45,375 nt of DNA from Cytobacillus massiliigabonensis (lineage in GTDB: Bacteria > Bacillota > Bacilli > Bacillales > Cytobacillaceae). The notes beneath the pieces were generated by a model that saw only the letters and a program-made list of their open reading frames with translations, was not told the origin of the DNA and ran no database searches. A program made the position numbers and the translations under genes. Below are positions 15,755-23,786 of the stretch, one piece after another. The stretch's first letter is position 1. Each line of letters begins with the position of its first letter. The stretch is taken from positions 676,741-722,115 of the forward strand of contig NZ_LT904903.1 in the NCBI RefSeq assembly GCF_900199725.1, written 5' to 3'.

Positions 15755-16923
15755 GTGAAAATAATCCATCCCTGTTGAAAAATACAAGTCAGGCAAATTT
15801 AATGGATGATCTTCTCTCCAATCCGTTTGGGGAGAACCAGGAACTTCAGAGCATGCAATCGAAAGAGGAGAAGCCTGTTAAGCTTATTGATGTGATTCCA
15901 GAGGAAAACCGGGTAAAGGCATATCAGCTTGCTGAACAAATTGATCCGAAAAACCACCAGGCGATGATTTCATATGGGACACCAGCGCAATCGAAGCTAT
16001 TAACCTTTTCTCATACGATGTTAGAACATGTCCAAAAGAAGGATATTGGAGAAGTTGGGGAAATAATTAGCGACTTAATGCAAAAGTTTAATGAGGTCAA
16101 TCCTGATGAATTACATGCACAGCCGCCATCCTTCTTTGCTCGGATGTTTGGAAGGTTATCGAGTTCCATCCAAGAAACGCTTTCTAAATACCAGAAAACA
16201 GGGGCACAAATTGACCGGATTAGTGTGAAGCTGGAACGCAGCAAAAATATACTTTTATCAGATGTCGTTATGCTTGAAAAACTCTATGAAAATAATAAAG
16301 AGTATTTCCACGCATTGAATGTTTATATTGCTGCAGGAGAGATAAAGCTTGAGGAATTGCATCAAAAAACGATTCCGGAGCTGAAAAAAGCTGCAGAAGC
16401 ATCAAATGACCAAATGAAGTTTCAAGAAGTAAATGACATGATCCAATTTGCTGATCGATTAGATAAACGTTTATATGATTTAAAATTAAGCCGAGAGGTA
16501 ACAATCCAAAGTGCTCCGCAAATTCGCCTGATTCAAAATACGAACCAAGCGCTTGTTGAAAAAATTCAATCATCCATTATGACCGCGATTCCGCTTTGGA
16601 AGAATCAAGTGGCAATTGCATTAACTTTAATTAGACAGCGTCATGCAGTAGAGGCACAGAAACAAGTGTCAAAAACAACGAATGAGTTGCTGTTGAAGAA
16701 TGCTGAAATGCTTAAAACGAATACGATAGAGACAGCAAGAGAAAATGAGCGCGGGCTCGTGGATATTGAAACGTTAAAGAAAACACAGGAAAGCTTGATT
16801 TCCACCCTGGAGGAAACGCTGAAAATTCAGGAGGAGGGACGTCATAAACGCCGTCTTGCAGAAAATGAACTGGCAGCAATGGAAAGTGATTTAAGGCAAA
16901 AACTAATAGAAATTAAAGGATGA
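15751..16923 (+). CDS. yaaN: TelA-family (toxic anion resistance) protein
   Basis: 390 residues, matching B. subtilis YaaN (386), TelA/KlaA family. The protein is almost entirely helical with long coiled-coil stretches (for example 150-230 and 330-385) and no membrane segment. TelA-type genes are linked to tellurite resistance and, in Gram-positives, to tolerance of cell-envelope-active compounds; the biochemical role is not known. It is translationally coupled to xpaC by a 4-base ATGA overlap. Together with the TerD proteins at 2982-4352 and 21847-23391 it gives the window three Ter/Tel-type genes. Confidence 0.92.
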   Translation: MSENNPSLLKNTSQANLMDDLLSNPFGENQELQSMQSKEEKPVKLIDVIPEENRVKAYQLAEQIDPKNHQAMISYGTPAQSKLLTFSHTMLEHVQKKDIGEVGEIISDLMQKFNEVNPDELHAQPPSFFARMFGRLSSSIQETLSKYQKTGAQIDRISVKLERSKNILLSDVVMLEKLYENNKEYFHALNVYIAAGEIKLEELHQKTIPELKKAAEASNDQMKFQEVNDMIQFADRLDKRLYDLKLSREVTIQSAPQIRLIQNTNQALVEKIQSSIMTAIPLWKNQVAIALTLIRQRHAVEAQKQVSKTTNELLLKNAEMLKTNTIETARENERGLVDIETLKKTQESLISTLEETLKIQEEGRHKRRLAENELAAMESDLRQKLIEIKG

Positions 16924-16936
16924 GATTAGTAATATG

Positions 16937-16980
16937 AAGAAGCATGTATGAATCAACATATGATTATACATGCTTCTTTG
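16937..16980 (+). terminator. Terminator after yaaN
   Basis: AAGAAGCATGTAT (16937-16949) and ATACATGCTTCTT (16966-16978) are perfect 13-bp arms, followed by a T-rich tail. Confidence 0.88.
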
Positions 16981-16995
16981 GCTTTTCGCAGCGAA

Positions 16996-17027
16996 ATGAG
17001 TCATTTTCTTCTGTTATAATGACTCAT
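16996..17027 (+). promoter_or_regulatory. Promoter -10 between paired TGAGTCA palindromes
   Basis: ATGAGTCAT (16996-17004) and ATGACTCAT (17019-17027) are reverse complements of each other and each is itself a palindrome around one base. Their centres are 23 bp apart, and the second overlaps a perfect -10 TATAAT (17015-17020). A repressor binding here would block the promoter of the small helix-turn-helix gene at 17055. Autoregulation is an inference. Confidence 0.7.
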
Positions 17028-17054
17028 ATACTTTCAAAAAGGAATGAAACAAAT

Positions 17055-17285
17055 ATGTATTTGACCATTAAAGAAACAGCTGAATATCTCTCTTATCCAG
17101 AATCATATATTGAAAGCCTAGTTCAACAAAAACGAATTCGTGCAATTTATGACGGACAACAATATTTAATCAATAAAGACCAATTCACAACTCATTTGCA
17201 GCAAGTCGAAAAATATAAGGAATTGGTAGAAGAAATCTTAAATGAACCAATCCCAGAAGATTTAGATGTAAAGGATGAGGATTAA
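17055..17285 (+). CDS. Small excisionase-type helix-turn-helix protein
   Basis: 76 residues. The N-terminal half (MYLTIKETAEYLSYPESYIE) has the HTH_17/excisionase pattern, a MerR-like winged helix-turn-helix in which a basic stretch (QQKRIRAIYDGQQYLI) forms the wing; an acidic helical tail follows. The ATG at 17055 is used because AAAAAGGAA lies 11 bases upstream; the frame is open further upstream, but that part crosses the -10 box and operator. No integrase is next to it, so it is more likely a regulator than a phage excisionase. Confidence 0.82.
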   Translation: MYLTIKETAEYLSYPESYIESLVQQKRIRAIYDGQQYLINKDQFTTHLQQVEKYKELVEEILNEPIPEDLDVKDED

Positions 17286-17377
17286 TTTTGGATAATGTTT
17301 TCTGAAAACACATTGTTTTACAATTAATATTATTTGATATAGTCTTATAAATAGAAAATATTAAAGGAGGAATTCGC

Positions 17378-17938
17378 ATGTTTGATATTACAATTATTGG
17401 GGCTGGTCCTACAGGTGCAAGTGCTGCTTTATTTGCTGCAAAAGCAGGGAAAAAAGTATTGGTTATTGATAGTGATAAAAGTGTCACAAAGCGTGCTTGG
17501 GTTGAAAACCATTATGGAGTAATGGAGATTACTGGTCCTGAGTTAGTTGAGACAGGTAAAAAACAAGCAGTTAAGTTTGGAGCAGAGCTTAAAGAAGCGA
17601 CCGTGGAAAATATCGAGAAGGCTGAATCTGGCTTCACAATTCATACGGGTGATCAATCATTTGAATCGAAGCATGTTATCTTTGCAACTGGGATGCTAAC
17701 AGATCTAGCTGAAAAAATTGGTTTACAAACAAAGCCTGGTACAGAGCCGCGTATTAAGACGATCTTAGACTTGGATGCCAATGGGAAGACAAATATCGAA
17801 GGCATCTGGGGAGCAGGCACAGTTGCTGGTGTAAGTATGCACACAATCATTACAGCTGGCGATGGTGCAAGAGTAGCGATTAATGTAATAAGTGAATTAA
17901 ATGGTGAGCGCTATGTTGACCATGACATAATGAAATAA
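17378..17938 (+). CDS. Single-domain TrxR-like FAD protein
   Basis: 186 residues. The Rossmann FAD motif IIGAGPTGASAALFAAKAG is at 6-24, VLVIDSD ends the second strand, HVIFATG is near 99-105, and the C-terminal FAD motif GIWGAGTVAGVS is near 142-154. This is the pattern of thioredoxin reductase, but the inserted NADPH-binding/CxxC domain (about 130 residues) is missing, the two FAD halves are joined directly, and the protein has no cysteine at all. It therefore cannot work as a classical thioredoxin reductase. A perfect AAAGGAGG lies before the ATG. The electron donor and acceptor are unknown. Confidence 0.87.
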   Translation: MFDITIIGAGPTGASAALFAAKAGKKVLVIDSDKSVTKRAWVENHYGVMEITGPELVETGKKQAVKFGAELKEATVENIEKAESGFTIHTGDQSFESKHVIFATGMLTDLAEKIGLQTKPGTEPRIKTILDLDANGKTNIEGIWGAGTVAGVSMHTIITAGDGARVAINVISELNGERYVDHDIMK

Positions 17939-17948
17939 ATATTTTGTT

Positions 17949-17991
17949 CAAAACCGGTATCATACCAATTTGGTAGAGACTGGTTTTTTTT
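17949..17991 (+). terminator. Terminator after the FAD protein
   Basis: AAAACCGGT pairs (one G-U) with ACTGGTTTT around an inner palindrome TACCAATTTGGTA, and T8 follows. Confidence 0.75.
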
Positions 17992-18148
17992 ATGTGGTCG
18001 TGCCCATGATTAATGGACTGATAGGTATATATTTGTTTGTAATTAGAAATTTATAACTAGGTAAACTTAGTATTTAGTGCTCTTATTTAAATTATTTTAA
18101 TATTATAACATTTTAATTAGAATCTATTAATCTATTAGGAGGTAACAT

Positions 18149-19549
18149 ATGAAAAAGCCTGTTTTAACAATAGTACTAGCTAGTACATTAGCATTTGGTG
18201 CAGTCGGTTCACAGGCAGTTTTTGCCAAACCGGTAGAAATTGCTGAGAATCAGCCGGTTAAAGTGTTTGATCATAAGGTGATCAACAAGTTAAATACAGA
18301 AAACATTTATAAAAATATTGAATATTTATCAAAGACTCCTAGAGTTGCAGGTACGGAAGCGGAAGATAATGCTGTTAAGTTTATCAAAGAGCAGTTCGAA
18401 TCCTATGGGTATGAAGTAGATTTGCAGCCATTTACTTTCTATGGCTATACCCCTCCTCATACAATTGAGCTGGATGTAACCGGTTATGATGGACAGCTAA
18501 ATCCAGGTTCCTTTACTTATACAGTGAGCGGAGAGGTATCAGGTGAACTTGTATACGCCGGATTAGCTACCGCAAGTGACTTAGAAGGTTTGGATCTTAC
18601 AGGGAAAATTGCTCTGATTAAACGCGGGGATATTTCATTTGCGGAAAAAGTGTTAAATGCCGCTAATAAAGGCGCATCAGGCGTTGTGATTTACAATAAT
18701 ACTTCAGGCGCCATGAACGGTACGCTTGGAGAGGCAAATGATCAATATGTTCCTGCCGCGTCTTTATCAAAAGCAGAGGGGGATGCCCTTGCTGCTTCCT
18801 TAAGTAATGGGGAAACACTTACAGCAGCTTTAAAAATCGAGGGTGCAAGGACGGGGGAGAGTGTTTCCCATAATGTAATCGCAACGAAAAAACCAACGAA
18901 TAAAAAGAAGGATACAAATGATGTGATCGTAGTAGGATCTCATCACGATTCAGTAGCTGGTGCACCTGGAGCAAATGATGATGCTTCCGGAACTGCAATG
19001 ACACTTGAACTAGCTCGTGTATTTAAAGATTTACCGACTGATTCTGAAATTCGCTTCATTACATTTGGTGCTGAAGAATTAGGCTTGATTGGTTCAACAC
19101 ACTATGTTGCAAACCTTTCGGATGATGATAAAAACCGCATCATTGCAAACTTTAATCTTGATATGGTAGGAAGCAAGGATGCTGGTGAATTAATTATGGC
19201 AACTCTAGACGGACAGCCGAACCTTGTTACTGAGCTTGCTCAGGCTTCTAGTATACGATTAAATGGAGAATCAACTCCATACTCACAAGGTGGAAGAAGC
19301 GACCATGTCCCATTTGCGGAAGCTGGAATCCCTGCTGCTCTATTCATTCATAGTCCATCTGAACCTTGGTACCATACGCCAGAAGATACTATTGATAAAA
19401 TTAGCAAAGAAAAGCTGAAGGATGTTGCTGAAATCGTAGGCACAGCTGTTTATGAGCAAGCACGATTTGACAATATGGGACCAAAACCTAAAAAGACGAA
19501 AAAGGTTAAGGCTGATAAACAAGCATATCATGAACAAGATATTAGATAA
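18149..19549 (+). CDS. ywaD: Secreted M28 aminopeptidase with PA domain
   Basis: 466 residues. The signal peptide is MKKPVLTIVLASTLAFGAVG plus SQAVFA, with likely cleavage after A26. A PA (protease-associated) domain lies at about 120-225 and the M28 zinc peptidase domain at about 245-445. Two-zinc ligands are visible: H265-x-D267 in SHHDSV, the bridging Asp in GANDDASG, GAEELG near 307, NLDMVG, and the final His in EPWYHTPEDT. This matches YwaD, the Bacillus leucine-type aminopeptidase that trims secreted peptides. ATTAGGAGGTAACAT precedes the ATG. The C-terminal tail is Lys-rich (PKPKKTKKVK), possibly wall-binding. It is monocistronic. Confidence 0.93.
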   Translation: MKKPVLTIVLASTLAFGAVGSQAVFAKPVEIAENQPVKVFDHKVINKLNTENIYKNIEYLSKTPRVAGTEAEDNAVKFIKEQFESYGYEVDLQPFTFYGYTPPHTIELDVTGYDGQLNPGSFTYTVSGEVSGELVYAGLATASDLEGLDLTGKIALIKRGDISFAEKVLNAANKGASGVVIYNNTSGAMNGTLGEANDQYVPAASLSKAEGDALAASLSNGETLTAALKIEGARTGESVSHNVIATKKPTNKKKDTNDVIVVGSHHDSVAGAPGANDDASGTAMTLELARVFKDLPTDSEIRFITFGAEELGLIGSTHYVANLSDDDKNRIIANFNLDMVGSKDAGELIMATLDGQPNLVTELAQASSIRLNGESTPYSQGGRSDHVPFAEAGIPAALFIHSPSEPWYHTPEDTIDKISKEKLKDVAEIVGTAVYEQARFDNMGPKPKKTKKVKADKQAYHEQDIR

Positions 19550-19558
19550 TTTAATTAG

Positions 19559-19587
19559 CAGTGCCTTCTTGGAGGTACTGTTTTTTT
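19559..19587 (+). terminator. Terminator after the aminopeptidase
   Basis: CAGTGCCT and AGGTACTG (one G-U pair) with loop TCTTGG, then T7. Confidence 0.8.
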
Positions 19588-19732
19588 GTGGTCATAGATT
19601 AAAAATGTTAAAATTGACAAAATCTATTAAATTAGTGGCTTAAAAAAAGGATAAGTACTTAAACTAGTGGTAACTTGATTGAATGGCATACATATTGATA
19701 ATCTATCGACAAACTGAATGGAGGCAAAGATA

Positions 19733-20722
19733 ATGATACGCTTTGGAGTAATAGGAACGAACTGGATTACTGATCGATTTTTACAGGCGGTAAAGAAAAT
19801 GACTGATTTTTCATTAACTGCTGTTTATTCACGGACTTCGGAGCGGGCACGTGAATTTGCTGAAAAGTATCAGGTTCACAATACATTTACTTCTATTGAA
19901 GAAATGGCGATGAGTGATGTGCTGGATGCGGTTTATATAGCCAGTCCGAATTCATTTCATGCAAGTCAGGCAATTACCTTTTTAAATCATGGCAAGCATG
20001 TATTATGTGAGAAGCCATTCGCTTCAAATGCAGCAGAAGTAGAGAAAATGATTGAAGCAGCCAAAAGAAATGATGTGCTGCTGATGGAAGCGATGAGAAC
20101 AACCTTCCTTCCTAATTTTACTCTTATCAAGGAAAATCTGTATAAGCTTGGCAAAATCCGCAGATATGCCGCAAATTATTGTCAGTATTCCTCTAGATAT
20201 GACGCATATAAAGCAGGTACAATTTTGAATGCATTTAACCCCGTTTTCTCTAACGGATCCTTAATGGACTTAGGGGTTTATTGCATCTACCCAATGGTTG
20301 TCTTATTCGGTGAGCCGAAGGAAGTAAAGGCAACTTGTGTCATGCTAGAATCGGGCGTTGATGGAGAGGGAAGCCTCCTTATAAAGTATGATGAAATGGA
20401 AGCAGTTATTATGCACTCAAAAATAACGGATTCCAACTTGCCTTCAGAAATACAAGGGGAGGAAGGAACGATGATCATTGATCATATGGCTGAACCCGGA
20501 CATGTAGAAATTCGTTATCGGGATGGAAAAAAAGAAGTTATTTCTACTAAGCATGAAGGGGATGGGATGTACGATGAAGCTAGGGCTTTTGTTGATTTGA
20601 TTAAGGAAGGAAAGAAAGAGTCCTCTATTAATTCCCATAGGAACTCCCATGTAACTGCAACGATTTTGGACGCTGCAAGGAAAGAGATGGGTCTTATTTT
20701 TCCGGCAGATAATAATAGATAG
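19733..20722 (+). CDS. Gfo/Idh/MocA-family oxidoreductase
   Basis: NAD(P)-dependent sugar or cyclitol oxidoreductase fold, 329 residues. The N-terminal Rossmann motif is GVIGTNWITDRFLQAV; the family lysine lies in LCEKPFASNAAEVEKMIEAA, the EKP motif that acts in catalysis. The C-terminal half is the typical open sheet domain. The start at 19733 has GGAGG 8 bases before it; the ATG at 19718 overlaps that ribosome site. The closest B. subtilis type by length and order is YulF, an inference. It is convergent with a D-2-hydroxyacid dehydrogenase; no sugar transporter nearby helps identify the substrate. Confidence 0.9.
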   Translation: MIRFGVIGTNWITDRFLQAVKKMTDFSLTAVYSRTSERAREFAEKYQVHNTFTSIEEMAMSDVLDAVYIASPNSFHASQAITFLNHGKHVLCEKPFASNAAEVEKMIEAAKRNDVLLMEAMRTTFLPNFTLIKENLYKLGKIRRYAANYCQYSSRYDAYKAGTILNAFNPVFSNGSLMDLGVYCIYPMVVLFGEPKEVKATCVMLESGVDGEGSLLIKYDEMEAVIMHSKITDSNLPSEIQGEEGTMIIDHMAEPGHVEIRYRDGKKEVISTKHEGDGMYDEARAFVDLIKEGKKESSINSHRNSHVTATILDAARKEMGLIFPADNNR

Positions 20723-20745
20723 CCTTGCAAATTTCTGCAAGGCTA
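20720..20745. terminator. Hairpin between convergent genes
   Basis: TAGCCTTGCA (20720-20729) and TGCAAGGCTA (20736-20745) are perfect 10-bp arms. Neither strand has a strong T-run, so termination efficiency is uncertain. Confidence 0.6.
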
Positions 20746-20750
20746 TGACA

Positions 20751-21716
20751 TTAATATCCTTTATTATAATCAACTAAATTAATTGCAGGAGTGTCTCCTT
20801 GTATGTACTGTTTCAAATTAGGGATGAAAATATCTTCTATCACACGTTTTGTATAATGTTCTGTTGACCCGGATGTATGTGGAGTAATAATGACATTTTC
20901 AAGCTCCCATAATGAGCTGCCTTCGCATAAAGGCTCTTGTTCAAAAACATCAAGACCCGCACCAGAAATTTCTCCATCTTGCAAAGCTTTAATGAGCTCT
21001 TGTTCTTCAACGATGCTTCCTCTGCCTATATTAATGAAGAAAGAGGAGGGCTTCATCAATTTAAATTGCTCAATTCCAAATAGATGATGGGTTTCCTTTG
21101 TGTAAGGAAGAGTGACCACGACATAGTCACATTGCGGCAGCACACTATTTAAATGCTGGAGTGTATACATCGTATCTACATATTCCGCAGGTTTTCCTGA
21201 GTGCCGAAAGCCAATGACTTCCATCCCGAATGCTTTAGCAATTTTTGCAGTTTCTTTGCCGATAGCGCCTATTCCTAAAATCGCAATGGTTTTCCCGTGT
21301 ATTTCAAGATTTAGCCCTGCATGATCCCATGTTTTTGTCTGCTGGTTTTTTACATATGTATGGATTTTCCGTGTTAATGCAAGCATAAGGGCAAAGATGG
21401 TTTCTGAGATGGGATAGGCATGAACGCCATTTGCTGAGGTTGTATGTATATTTTTATCTTCTAATTTTTGTAATGGCAAGCTATTCACTCCAGCTGACCA
21501 TGCTTGCAGCCAGCGCAATTTGGAATGGTGGGAAGATATCAATCCCTCCATTTCCTTCTTCCAGCTAACAATAACTTCTGCCTCATTTAAATGGTCGGAC
21601 CAGATGCTTTTTTCTTTTCCAATCACAAGCTCCCAGTTTGGTATGATCTCTTTAATTTTTTCAATTAGTCCTTGACTAAGATTTTGGGTAATCACTAGTT
21701 TTCTATTTTGCATCAT
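20751..21716 (-). CDS. D-2-hydroxyacid dehydrogenase family protein
   Basis: NAD-dependent D-isomer-specific 2-hydroxyacid dehydrogenase, about 321 residues. The NAD-binding Rossmann motif is IAILGIGAIGKETAKIAKAF. The catalytic triad positions are in INIGRGSIVEE (Arg), GLDVFEQEPL (Glu) and ITPHTSGSTEHY (His). The substrate could be glyoxylate, hydroxypyruvate or another 2-keto acid; nothing here decides. GGAGGG lies just before two consecutive ATGs (21716 and 21713); either may be used, and a longer in-frame ATG at 21743 lacks a ribosome site. It follows the TerD-TerB gene on the same strand, but a terminator separates them. Confidence 0.9.
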   Translation of the reverse strand: MMQNRKLVITQNLSQGLIEKIKEIIPNWELVIGKEKSIWSDHLNEAEVIVSWKKEMEGLISSHHSKLRWLQAWSAGVNSLPLQKLEDKNIHTTSANGVHAYPISETIFALMLALTRKIHTYVKNQQTKTWDHAGLNLEIHGKTIAILGIGAIGKETAKIAKAFGMEVIGFRHSGKPAEYVDTMYTLQHLNSVLPQCDYVVVTLPYTKETHHLFGIEQFKLMKPSSFFINIGRGSIVEEQELIKALQDGEISGAGLDVFEQEPLCEGSSLWELENVIITPHTSGSTEHYTKRVIEDIFIPNLKQYIQGDTPAINLVDYNKGY

Positions 21717-21738
21717 AATCCCTCCATTTATATAATAT

Positions 21739-21781
21739 TGCAAAAAGAGGAGGATCCAGTAAGGATCGCCCTCTTTTTGCA
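21739..21781 (-). terminator. Terminator after the TerD-TerB gene
   Basis: TGCAAAAAGAGG...GGATCC and GGATC...CCTCTTTTTGCA pair across AGTAA, with a T5 run inside the distal arm. It works in principle on both strands; on the minus strand it ends the TerD-TerB transcript before the dehydrogenase start. Confidence 0.8.
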
Positions 21782-21811
21782 GAATTATTATCTATTTTTA
21801 GAATTTGAGAA

Positions 21812-21843
21812 CAGTCTAGCGCAAGCAGACGCTTCCGCTTTTC
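21812..21843. repeat. Fragment of an interspersed Bacillus repeat
   Basis: CAGTCTAGCGCAAGCAGACG and then CTTCCGCTTTTC resemble the border of the element at 23528-23704, whose end reads GCTGAAGCTAGAC on the opposite strand. It is probably a decayed partial copy. It has no coding capacity. Confidence 0.5.
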
Positions 21844-21846
21844 AAG

Positions 21847-23391
21847 TTATGACAAAAACTCATGCGGATTTAAGCCAAGCTCCATGCAAATTTCAGTAAC
21901 GATTTGTTTCTCGCCTGGATCAAAATGGCCGTCTGCATAGCCGATAGCAATACAATAACGAGCAACCAATCTGGCAATTTCCGGTTTTGATCGAATACGT
22001 CCTAAAGCTTTGAATGCTTCAGCACGTCCAATAATAGAATCTCTTTCAATTTTTTGCACAAATAAATTAAATTGCTGAATCACTTTGTTTGTATCAAAAA
22101 CTCTTAATTCCTCGCTCTGGTTGACAAACTCAATCATTTTTTGACGCTCAGCCTGATCAAGTCTGCCATCGGCAAGTGCTACAAGTGCACAGGCAGCTAC
22201 TACCGCATCCATAACATCTTGACTCTTATAGCGGGTAAATAGCTCTTGCGCTCTTCTTTTTTGCTGATTTGCCCATTGTGCGTAATCGGTTTGATTTGGT
22301 GACCAGGAATGGCTGCAGTTGTTACAAGTAAATTTTAATTGGTTTTTTCCTATAAATCCGCCTAATAGTCCCACTGGACCTAGGATAAGTCCGCCTATTG
22401 CTGCTTTTCCAAGGCCGAAGCCCTTTTCTCCGGTTCTAACGTTCGAAGATCCGCAGCGAATACAATTGATATTGTCACCCCCATATGCATGGGAGGAGGA
22501 GTTTGTCTGTCCATATGTAGATTGGTTGCTCGCTGATGAGTAGCTGGATTGTCCATAAGAAGGCTGATTATAGGACGTATTAGCTTGTCCAGCTTGACCA
22601 ATCCCTTGTGGCTGGTTATACGGAGAATTGTATTGTCCGTTTGATCCAAACCCAGGCTGATTAAATGTACTTTGCTGGTGAGTCGGCTGGCCGTAGCTTG
22701 GTTGATTGTATGCTGTGTTTGGCTGAGTATTAAATACCTGTTGTGTGCCGCCAAAGGATGGGCTGTTCTGCTGCTGGTATCCTGACTGAAATGCAGGCTG
22801 TACCGCAGGCTCATCGTCAACAGTCACACCGAAATTACGGCAAAGTGCTGCTAAACCGCCTTGGAACCCGCTGGCAATGGCATTAAATTTCCATTCGCCA
22901 TTATGGCGGTATAGCTCTGCCGTTACAATGGCCGTCTCTACCGTAAATTCACGTCCAAGATCAAAGCGAATTAATTCTTCATTCGTATATGCGTTAAATA
23001 TTCTTACATAGGCATTCGAAACTTGTCCGAAGTTTTGCCCTTTTGCTTGGGCATCGTGGATAGTAATCGTGAAGGCGATGCGGTGAATGGAAGGTGGAAC
23101 TTTATTCAGTTCAATTTTAATTTGCTCATCATCGCTTGCGCCGGCACCTGTTCTGTTATCGCCGCTATAAATAATTGATCCGTTTCCGCCAGATGGATTA
23201 TTATAGAAGACGAAATCCAAATCACTTTGAACTTTTCCTGAAGGACCTACTAAAAATGCAGAAGCATCTAAGTCATAGTTTGAACGGCCTCCACTGCTTA
23301 CATCCCATCCTAATCCGACAACAACCATTTCCAAACCGGGATTGGTTTTTGTTAAATCTACTTTTTGACCTTTACGTAAAGTAACGCCCAC
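21847..23391 (-). CDS. TerD-linker-zinc ribbon-TerB protein
   Basis: 514 residues with four parts. 1-192: TerD domain with calcium-type residues in SNYDLDASAFLVG (D40, D42) and the tail GFQGGLAALCRNFGV. 196-306: low-complexity linker of Gln, Asn, Ser, Tyr, Gly and Pro with repeated NQPSYGQ-like units, similar in composition to prion-like linkers. 308-362: a zinc ribbon with CxxC pairs C310/C313 and C356/C359, separated by a Gly-rich hydrophobic loop (GLILGPVGLLGGFIG). 375-514: TerB-type helical domain with acidic motifs ALADGRLDQAE and GYADGHFDPGE. A Ter-module hub for metal- or membrane-linked stress is likely from domain content; no function is proven. The start is ATG at 23391 with AAGGAG 8-9 bases upstream. 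No terACE genes are nearby. Confidence 0.92.
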   Translation of the reverse strand: MGVTLRKGQKVDLTKTNPGLEMVVVGLGWDVSSGGRSNYDLDASAFLVGPSGKVQSDLDFVFYNNPSGGNGSIIYSGDNRTGAGASDDEQIKIELNKVPPSIHRIAFTITIHDAQAKGQNFGQVSNAYVRIFNAYTNEELIRFDLGREFTVETAIVTAELYRHNGEWKFNAIASGFQGGLAALCRNFGVTVDDEPAVQPAFQSGYQQQNSPSFGGTQQVFNTQPNTAYNQPSYGQPTHQQSTFNQPGFGSNGQYNSPYNQPQGIGQAGQANTSYNQPSYGQSSYSSASNQSTYGQTNSSSHAYGGDNINCIRCGSSNVRTGEKGFGLGKAAIGGLILGPVGLLGGFIGKNQLKFTCNNCSHSWSPNQTDYAQWANQQKRRAQELFTRYKSQDVMDAVVAACALVALADGRLDQAERQKMIEFVNQSEELRVFDTNKVIQQFNLFVQKIERDSIIGRAEAFKALGRIRSKPEIARLVARYCIAIGYADGHFDPGEKQIVTEICMELGLNPHEFLS

Positions 23392-23527
23392 AATTATTCA
23401 CTCCTTAAAATAGTGCAGTTAGTTAATTAACGTTTATATGTGTAAAAAGTTTCAGCTAATTCGTTATTTCCTATGTATATTATAGTTCACTAGTCTATGA
23501 AAAAGAAAATAATATCCCTTAATAGAA

Positions 23528-23704
23528 ATGCGCAAGCGCCTTCGGAACAATCAAAGTTCCGATTGTTCCTGCGATGATCTCTCAAAGAAGCTTTCCTTTG
23601 TGTTCACCCCCGACAAGCACAAGCCAATCCTCCCGGAAAGGTGTTCTTTACTTTTTGGGAGGATTGGCTTGTGACCTCGAGGGGGCAGGCGCTGAAGCTA
23701 GACA
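23528..23704. repeat. Interspersed palindromic repeat element
   Basis: A non-coding block between the TerD-TerB gene and the membrane protein gene. It starts GCGCAAGCGCC and ends GGCGCTGAAGCTAGAC. Inside are a 9-bp inverted repeat (GGAACAATC 23544-23552 / GATTGTTCC 23561-23569) and a 17-bp perfect inverted repeat (23618-23634 / 23657-23673, starting CACAAGCCAATCC). The sequence CCCCGACAAGCACAAGCC with its counterpart GGCTTGTGACCTCGAGGGG is typical of a repeat family scattered in Bacillus genomes. It would fold into a large hairpin; mobility in trans is an inference. Confidence 0.75.
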
Positions 23705-23737
23705 ATTCTCTGACTTATAAGTTATACGCCTATCTTT

Positions 23738-23776
23738 TAAAAAATGGTCAGCCTCTAAATAGGAGACTGACCATTA
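23738..23776 (-). terminator. Terminator of the glnS operon
   Basis: AATGGTCAG-CCTC and GAG-CTGACCATT pair across TAAATA. On the minus strand a T6 run follows at about 23738-23743. It lies just beyond the stop of the membrane protein gene. Confidence 0.82.
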
Positions 23777-23786
23777 TTATGGTTTT

